From: Lutibacter sp. UBA4458
GTDB taxonomy: Bacteria; Bacteroidota; Bacteroidia; Flavobacteriales; Flavobacteriaceae
Length of the DNA: 10,526 nucleotides
Assembly: GCA_002390165.1 (NCBI GenBank)
Contig: DGOU01000111.1
Location: 3,885-14,410, forward strand
Reading direction: 5' to 3'
The notes below the pieces were generated by a model. It ran no database searches. It was not told where the DNA came from and was given only the letters and a program-made list of their open reading frames with translations. Positions 6,451 through 10,526 of the stretch are shown in pieces. Numbering within the stretch: position 1 is the stretch's first letter; each line of letters begins with the position of its first letter. The position numbers were made by a program, and so were the translations under genes.

Positions 6451-8873
6451 TAGTTTTTCAACGATTGTTTAAATGATTTATAATTATTATTGTCAGGATA
6501 TTTTAATAATAAACTATCTATGGTGTTTTTAGATTGTTCCATTTTTTTCATTCTTTTAAAAGCTTTAGCCATTTTAAAACTAACATCCGGATTTTCAATT
6601 TTATTTTTTAATGCTTTATTATAAATAGCAATAGCTTTTTTATCTTGATCAGACCACCAATATAAATCTAAAAGTGCTAAGTAACCATCAGAATAATACG
6701 GATTTCTTTTTAAAACATTTAAAAATTCAATTTCCGCTTTTTTGTATTCCCCATTCCAAGCAAAAGTTCTACCCTTTAAAGTTCGTGCATCGGCATGATT
6801 TGGTAATTCATTTAAAAGGTAATTACACAATAATTGTGCTGTTTTATAGTCTTTTTTAAATGCTGTTTCTCTGGCAATAGAAAATATTTGATCAAAATCT
6901 AAATCTTTTGTTAACTTTTTAATAATTTCTTTTTCATTTTCCGTAAAGATGAAATTTGGCTTTCTATACACATTTAACGAATCTGGATAAATTTTATCTC
7001 GTTTGGTTAAATAGGCATTTAGGTTTTTAAATTTATTTAACGAATCTTTTATTGCTTCTAAAAGTTTATCTTCTTTTACTTTAAAGATTCCAAAATGATT
7101 ATTGATTTTATATAAATTTCCTGCGGAATACAAATAATCCTTAAACATAAAATCATTAATCTTACCTTTATAACGCATAAATGCAATTTGATGTATGTTT
7201 CTAAATTGTTTTGCTGTATCTAATCCTTTACTTATCCATGAAACTTCATCTAAAGGATTCATTTTATAATTATTCAATAAATAGGAAAGCAAGCTTGGTG
7301 TAATATCCCAATGAGATGAGACCGATTTAAATGTTGCAGTTTTTTTTAACAATGGGCTTGTAATAAAAAGAGGCACATGAAAACGACATAGTTTGTCTTT
7401 TTGGGTAATTGGTATAAGTCTATGATCACCTGTAATAATAAAAATAGTATTTTGGTATTCGGGTCTTTTAGAATATTCTTCCATAAATTTTTTAATAGAA
7501 GCATCGGTGTATAATAAGCTTGCAAAAATATCTTTATATTCTAGTACTTTTTCTTTACTTATTTTTAAATCCCTTTCTGAATTTAAAATACTATCTACTT
7601 TTTCAACAAATTTTTGTTTGTTAGGAAATATAAATGGCTCATGATTAGAAAGCGTCATAACAATATCTAACCTTGGTATTTTTTTATGTTGCATTGAAGC
7701 TAACATTTTTTTAAATATTTCTTCATCAGGATAACCCCAAGAAAATCCGCCTTCATTAGCTTCCGTTTTTTTGTATTCTGGGCCGTATTTACTTTCATCT
7801 ATTACATCATCTATTTGATTGTACTCTAAAAAATTAATTTTTCTATCAAAACTTGATGGGTCTCCACAATAATATGAAGTTGTATAACCATTAGCTTTTA
7901 ACACACTTAATAATGATATATGCGAAGGTGTTACTGGAATTTCTAAAAACCCTTTATCTCCAAAGGGTAAAGAAGCCGTTAAAGATGGTAAAACCCCAAA
8001 AGTTCTTCCGGCATTACTTACAAAATTTTCCCAATACAAAGATTTAGGTATTAACGAATCTAAATATGGTGTAAAACCAGCATAGTTATGATTTCCAATA
8101 AATTCTCCACCTAAGCCTTCTACTATAATAATAACAATATTTGGCTTGGTTTCTGAATTATTAAAAAAAGGTTTTAGAACATCTTTTATTTTAGAATTAG
8201 ATTCTAATAAAGGATAATCATTTCTACTATATAAATTTGCATTAGTTTTGTACTTTTCAGTTTGAAAATCAATAATATCGGTAGTTAAATACTGTGTTTT
8301 ATTCTGAAACAACTCGTAAGAAGCCTTTGGCAATATTAGTTTTAAACTACCAAACAGTAAAATTAATAAAATGGTAACAATTAAAACCTGAGAATTTGAC
8401 ATCCATTTTGTTAGTAACCAGTATATTCCATAGAAGAAACCAACAAGCATTAAAAAGGGTAAAATAGTTAAAAAAGAAAATGAAACTGTTGAGGTTACCG
8501 TTATGTAAATATCGTTGTATGAATATCCTAATAAATCGGCTCCAAGGTTAATATGAGTGGTTAAACTATATTTTATTAGAGATACTTGTACTAGTAAAAT
8601 TAATAAAAACACTATTTGAAAAACAGAAATAATTCGTTTTTTAAAAAGTATACTTCCTAACCAAAATATTGGAAGTAAAACAATTCCTAAAATTACAACA
8701 GCCCAAAAATCATTTAAAAATTTGTAACTAAGAACACTAAACTTTAAAAACCTTTCATTATAATCCGTTAAAATCCATTCTGTAAAACTACCAATCCACA
8801 CTATTATTAATACAGTAAATAACAGATAATAATACTTAGACAACAATTCTGAAAATTTAATTTTCATACTCAT
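6450..8873 (-). CDS. LtaS-like membrane phospho-group transferase with C-terminal TPR domain
   Basis: The 807-residue protein has five predicted N-terminal membrane helices (about 14-36, 54-76, 81-103, 124-152, 161-181), then an alkaline-phosphatase/sulfatase-superfamily domain (about 243-560), then TPRs (about 660-805). The catalytic set of LtaS-type phosphoglycerol transferases appears complete: E252 in IIIVEGLGGEF, the nucleophile-position T291 in AGRTFGVLPSLTAS, R344 in GDPSSFDRK, H411 in TLSNHEPF, and D483-H484 in ITGDHR. Relatives move phosphoglycerol or phosphoethanolamine from lipids to lipoteichoic acid, periplasmic glucans, lipid A or cellulose (BcsG). Here the likely acceptor is the polymer made by the adjacent glycosyltransferase, which is inference; a plain sulfatase is less likely, as no C/S-x-P-x-R motif is seen. 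The domain faces the periplasm. Two ATGs (8873 and 8867) are possible starts; neither has a clear ribosome binding site. It begins 12 bases after the glycosyltransferase stop. Confidence 0.85.
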   Translation of the reverse strand: MSMKIKFSELLSKYYYLLFTVLIIVWIGSFTEWILTDYNERFLKFSVLSYKFLNDFWAVVILGIVLLPIFWLGSILFKKRIISVFQIVFLLILLVQVSLIKYSLTTHINLGADLLGYSYNDIYITVTSTVSFSFLTILPFLMLVGFFYGIYWLLTKWMSNSQVLIVTILLILLFGSLKLILPKASYELFQNKTQYLTTDIIDFQTEKYKTNANLYSRNDYPLLESNSKIKDVLKPFFNNSETKPNIVIIIVEGLGGEFIGNHNYAGFTPYLDSLIPKSLYWENFVSNAGRTFGVLPSLTASLPFGDKGFLEIPVTPSHISLLSVLKANGYTTSYYCGDPSSFDRKINFLEYNQIDDVIDESKYGPEYKKTEANEGGFSWGYPDEEIFKKMLASMQHKKIPRLDIVMTLSNHEPFIFPNKQKFVEKVDSILNSERDLKISKEKVLEYKDIFASLLYTDASIKKFMEEYSKRPEYQNTIFIITGDHRLIPITQKDKLCRFHVPLFITSPLLKKTATFKSVSSHWDITPSLLSYLLNNYKMNPLDEVSWISKGLDTAKQFRNIHQIAFMRYKGKINDFMFKDYLYSAGNLYKINNHFGIFKVKEDKLLEAIKDSLNKFKNLNAYLTKRDKIYPDSLNVYRKPNFIFTENEKEIIKKLTKDLDFDQIFSIARETAFKKDYKTAQLLCNYLLNELPNHADARTLKGRTFAWNGEYKKAEIEFLNVLKRNPYYSDGYLALLDLYWWSDQDKKAIAIYNKALKNKIENPDVSFKMAKAFKRMKKMEQSKNTIDSLLLKYPDNNNYKSFKQSLKN

Positions 8874-8885
8874 AAATTAATAATA

Positions 8886-10322
8886 TTATTTGTTAATATT
8901 ACCCATTCCTTTTCTAGTCATTTCTCCCCATTTTTTCTTTTTATTAAAAAAATAGTCTAGGTTACCTCTAACCGCAGCATACAAAATAAACGGATGGAGT
9001 ACAAAAGGTTCTAAAAAACTTATTAGTATCAATTTAAATCCGGTTCCCTTTTTTTTATATTGATGATAGGTTAATTCTTCAGAATATATTGCTCCTAAGG
9101 ATAATAAAATAGTAAAGCAGTACGCTAAAATGAAAAAGGCTAAGGCGTAATCCCATTTTACTTCTCTTAAAGCAATTAAAATACCAAAATAAACAATACC
9201 AATAACTTCTATTACAGGTGCAAATCTCTCAAAAATTAACCAATACGGATAACTTAATAACCCTAAATTTCTATATTTAGGATTAAAAGCTAATTTTCGG
9301 TGTTTCCTTAAAACCTCAATGGTTCCTCTGGTCCATCTATTTCTTTGAGATATAAATATTTTATAATTATCAGGTGCTTCAGTCCAACACAATGGATCAG
9401 GAATATATGCAACTTTATAATTTGCATTTTTCTCCTCTAATTGCCTTCTCATCCTAACAATTATTTCCATATCTTCACCAACGGTGGAAGTGTCGTAACC
9501 TCCAACTTCAATGGCTATTTTTTTATCGAACATACCAAATGCTCCAGATATAACAAGTAAACCGTTTAAACGACTCCAAGCCATTCTTCCTAGTAAAAAC
9601 GATCTTAAATATTCTAATATTTGAGCTTTTTCAATTAGTTTATTAGGTAAATTAACTTTAATTAATTTTCCGTCTTTTATAATACTATTATTTGCAATTC
9701 TTATAACACCACCTGTAGCAACTACTTTTTTATTGGTTGCTTCCAAAAAAGGTTTTACCATTTTCTGCAAAGCATCTTCCAACAACAAACAATCTACATC
9801 AATACAAGCTACATATTTACTTTTACTAATATTTAAGCCCATGTTTAAAGCGTCTGCTTTTCCTCCGTTTTCTTTATCAATAACAATCAACTTTTCAAAA
9901 GCTGGGTTGGTAGATTTAAAAACTCCGTTACGAAGAGGTTGCGTTTTTAGTTGTGGATTGATTAGGTATTTAATGTTAACCAAATCATAAGCCTTTATAA
10001 GCAATTCCAAGCTATTATCTTTACTTCCATCATTTACTATTATAACATCGTAATTGGCGTAATGATTTGACAATAAAGATCTAACATTTTCAACAATATT
10101 TAAACTTTCATTGTATGCAGGCGCAATAATTGAAATGGAAGGCGCAATATTGGAAGAAAGTATTTTTTTATAGTTTACAAAACTATTTTTTTTAAAATAA
10201 TCAACGGTTTCAAAAGCAGAAATAATAGATAAAACTATATATGAAAAAATAGCTAAAAAAGCATAGCTAAAAAATAAATAATGAATTACTTGTATAATTG
10301 CGTTTAAGGTAGTTGTATTCAT
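8886..10322 (-). CDS. processive family 2 glycosyltransferase, membrane-bound
   Basis: A 478-residue polysaccharide-synthase-type GT2 protein. It has one or two N-terminal membrane helices (about 11-36), a cytoplasmic GT-A domain and three to four C-terminal helices (about 365-385, 391-412, 430-450). Processive-synthase motifs are all present: APAYNES (67-73), VNDGS (96-100, D98), the metal-binding DVD (175-177), GED (282-284, catalytic base D284) and QRNRW (326-330), the Q(R/Q)xRW acceptor motif. It should polymerise sugar from a nucleotide-sugar donor and pass the chain through the membrane, like PgaC, BcsA or hyaluronan synthase; the sugar cannot be inferred. An insertion of about 25 residues (about 122-148) precedes ENGGKADALN, compared with PgaC-type enzymes. 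There is no C-terminal PilZ domain, so BcsA-type direct c-di-GMP control is not expected. The tail ends KKKWGEMTRKG. It starts 3 bases after the upstream stop codon. Confidence 0.9.
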   Translation of the reverse strand: MNTTTLNAIIQVIHYLFFSYAFLAIFSYIVLSIISAFETVDYFKKNSFVNYKKILSSNIAPSISIIAPAYNESLNIVENVRSLLSNHYANYDVIIVNDGSKDNSLELLIKAYDLVNIKYLINPQLKTQPLRNGVFKSTNPAFEKLIVIDKENGGKADALNMGLNISKSKYVACIDVDCLLLEDALQKMVKPFLEATNKKVVATGGVIRIANNSIIKDGKLIKVNLPNKLIEKAQILEYLRSFLLGRMAWSRLNGLLVISGAFGMFDKKIAIEVGGYDTSTVGEDMEIIVRMRRQLEEKNANYKVAYIPDPLCWTEAPDNYKIFISQRNRWTRGTIEVLRKHRKLAFNPKYRNLGLLSYPYWLIFERFAPVIEVIGIVYFGILIALREVKWDYALAFFILAYCFTILLSLGAIYSEELTYHQYKKKGTGFKLILISFLEPFVLHPFILYAAVRGNLDYFFNKKKKWGEMTRKGMGNINK

Positions 10323-10325
10323 ATA

Positions 10326-10526
10326 TTAATTGTTTTGAACAAAATTTAAAATAGGATGTTGTTTTAAATTTCTTTTAGTATTCAAAATCTTTATGAATTT
10401 TTCCTCATTTAAAGACTTCAACATTTTTAAAGCTAAAAATTGAATTTCAAAATTGTTATTATTACAATTTTCTAAGATGAATTTTTCATCTGTTGGTTCG
10501 TAAATATTATCTAACAATTTAAAAAT
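10326..10526 (-). CDS. HEAT-like repeat protein, C-terminal fragment
   Basis: The frame is open at the right edge (IFKLLDNIYEPTDEKF...) and ends at TAA (10328-10326), so only the last 66 residues are visible. The TTG at 10517 is not a convincing start. The fragment is helical, and FEIQFLALKMLKSLNEEKFIKIL looks like a paired-helix HEAT/armadillo-type repeat; this is a fold-level guess from one or two repeats. It ends NFVQNN. The stop is 3 bases from the glycosyltransferase ATG, so it belongs to the same operon and is its first visible gene. HEAT proteins commonly act as scaffolds, so an assembly or regulatory partner for the synthase is possible but unproven. Confidence 0.5.
   Translation of the reverse strand: MFKLLDNIYEPTDEKFILENCNNNNFEIQFLALKMLKSLNEEKFIKILNTKRNLKQHPILNFVQNN

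Noticed and set aside
6450..8873. True sulfatase reading of the LtaS-like protein
   Set aside because: The nucleophile region is GRTFGVLPSLTAS, with no C/S-x-P-x-R formylglycine motif, and the five-helix N-terminus is that of LtaS-like transferases.
5191..10322. Recent horizontal transfer or mobile island carrying the polysaccharide operon
   Set aside because: Base composition and codon use look like the neighbouring housekeeping genes, and no integrase, transposase, tRNA or direct repeats flank it in the window.

Overview
The window is a strongly AT-rich piece of chromosome from a member of the Bacteroidota, most likely a marine-type flavobacterium. The evidence is the very low G+C, the near absence of Shine-Dalgarno sites, TAnnTTTG-type -7 promoter boxes, and proteins that read like flavobacterial versions of RbfA, a LolC/FtsX permease, methylmalonyl-CoA epimerase, a CPA1 antiporter and a YaiO-type outer-membrane protein. 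I see no tRNA, rRNA, CRISPR array, insertion sequence or phage gene.

The left half (1-5000) is ordinary housekeeping. It opens with the 3' end of a beta-propeller protein of the SdiA-regulated family (+), which converges with an rbfA-permease pair (-) whose two genes are one base apart. A short divergent promoter region separates rbfA from a methylmalonyl-CoA epimerase gene (+). A second minus-strand pair follows: a CYTH triphosphatase gene and then a sodium or potassium/proton antiporter with a cytoplasmic TrkA-N domain.

A gap of about 220 bases (4974-5190) holds an imperfect inverted repeat of a kind that looks like a dispersed flavobacterial palindrome.

The right half (5191-10526) is the interesting part: a tight minus-strand operon. 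In transcription order it encodes a HEAT-like protein (cut by the window edge), a membrane-bound processive family 2 glycosyltransferase, an LtaS-like phosphoglycerol/phosphoethanolamine-transferase-type enzyme with a C-terminal TPR domain, and a TPR plus beta-barrel outer-membrane protein of the YaiO family. The intergenic distances are 3, 12 and -1 bases. The TPR domain of the transferase and that of the barrel protein are visibly homologous over about 142 residues without a gap. The set looks like a complete envelope-spanning route for making, decorating and exporting a surface polysaccharide. It parallels the synthase, phosphoethanolamine transferase and TPR-porin of the bacterial cellulose system (BcsA, BcsG, BcsC), but is built from different parts. 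The polymer, the decorating group and the function are unknown to me; the system-level reading is inference.
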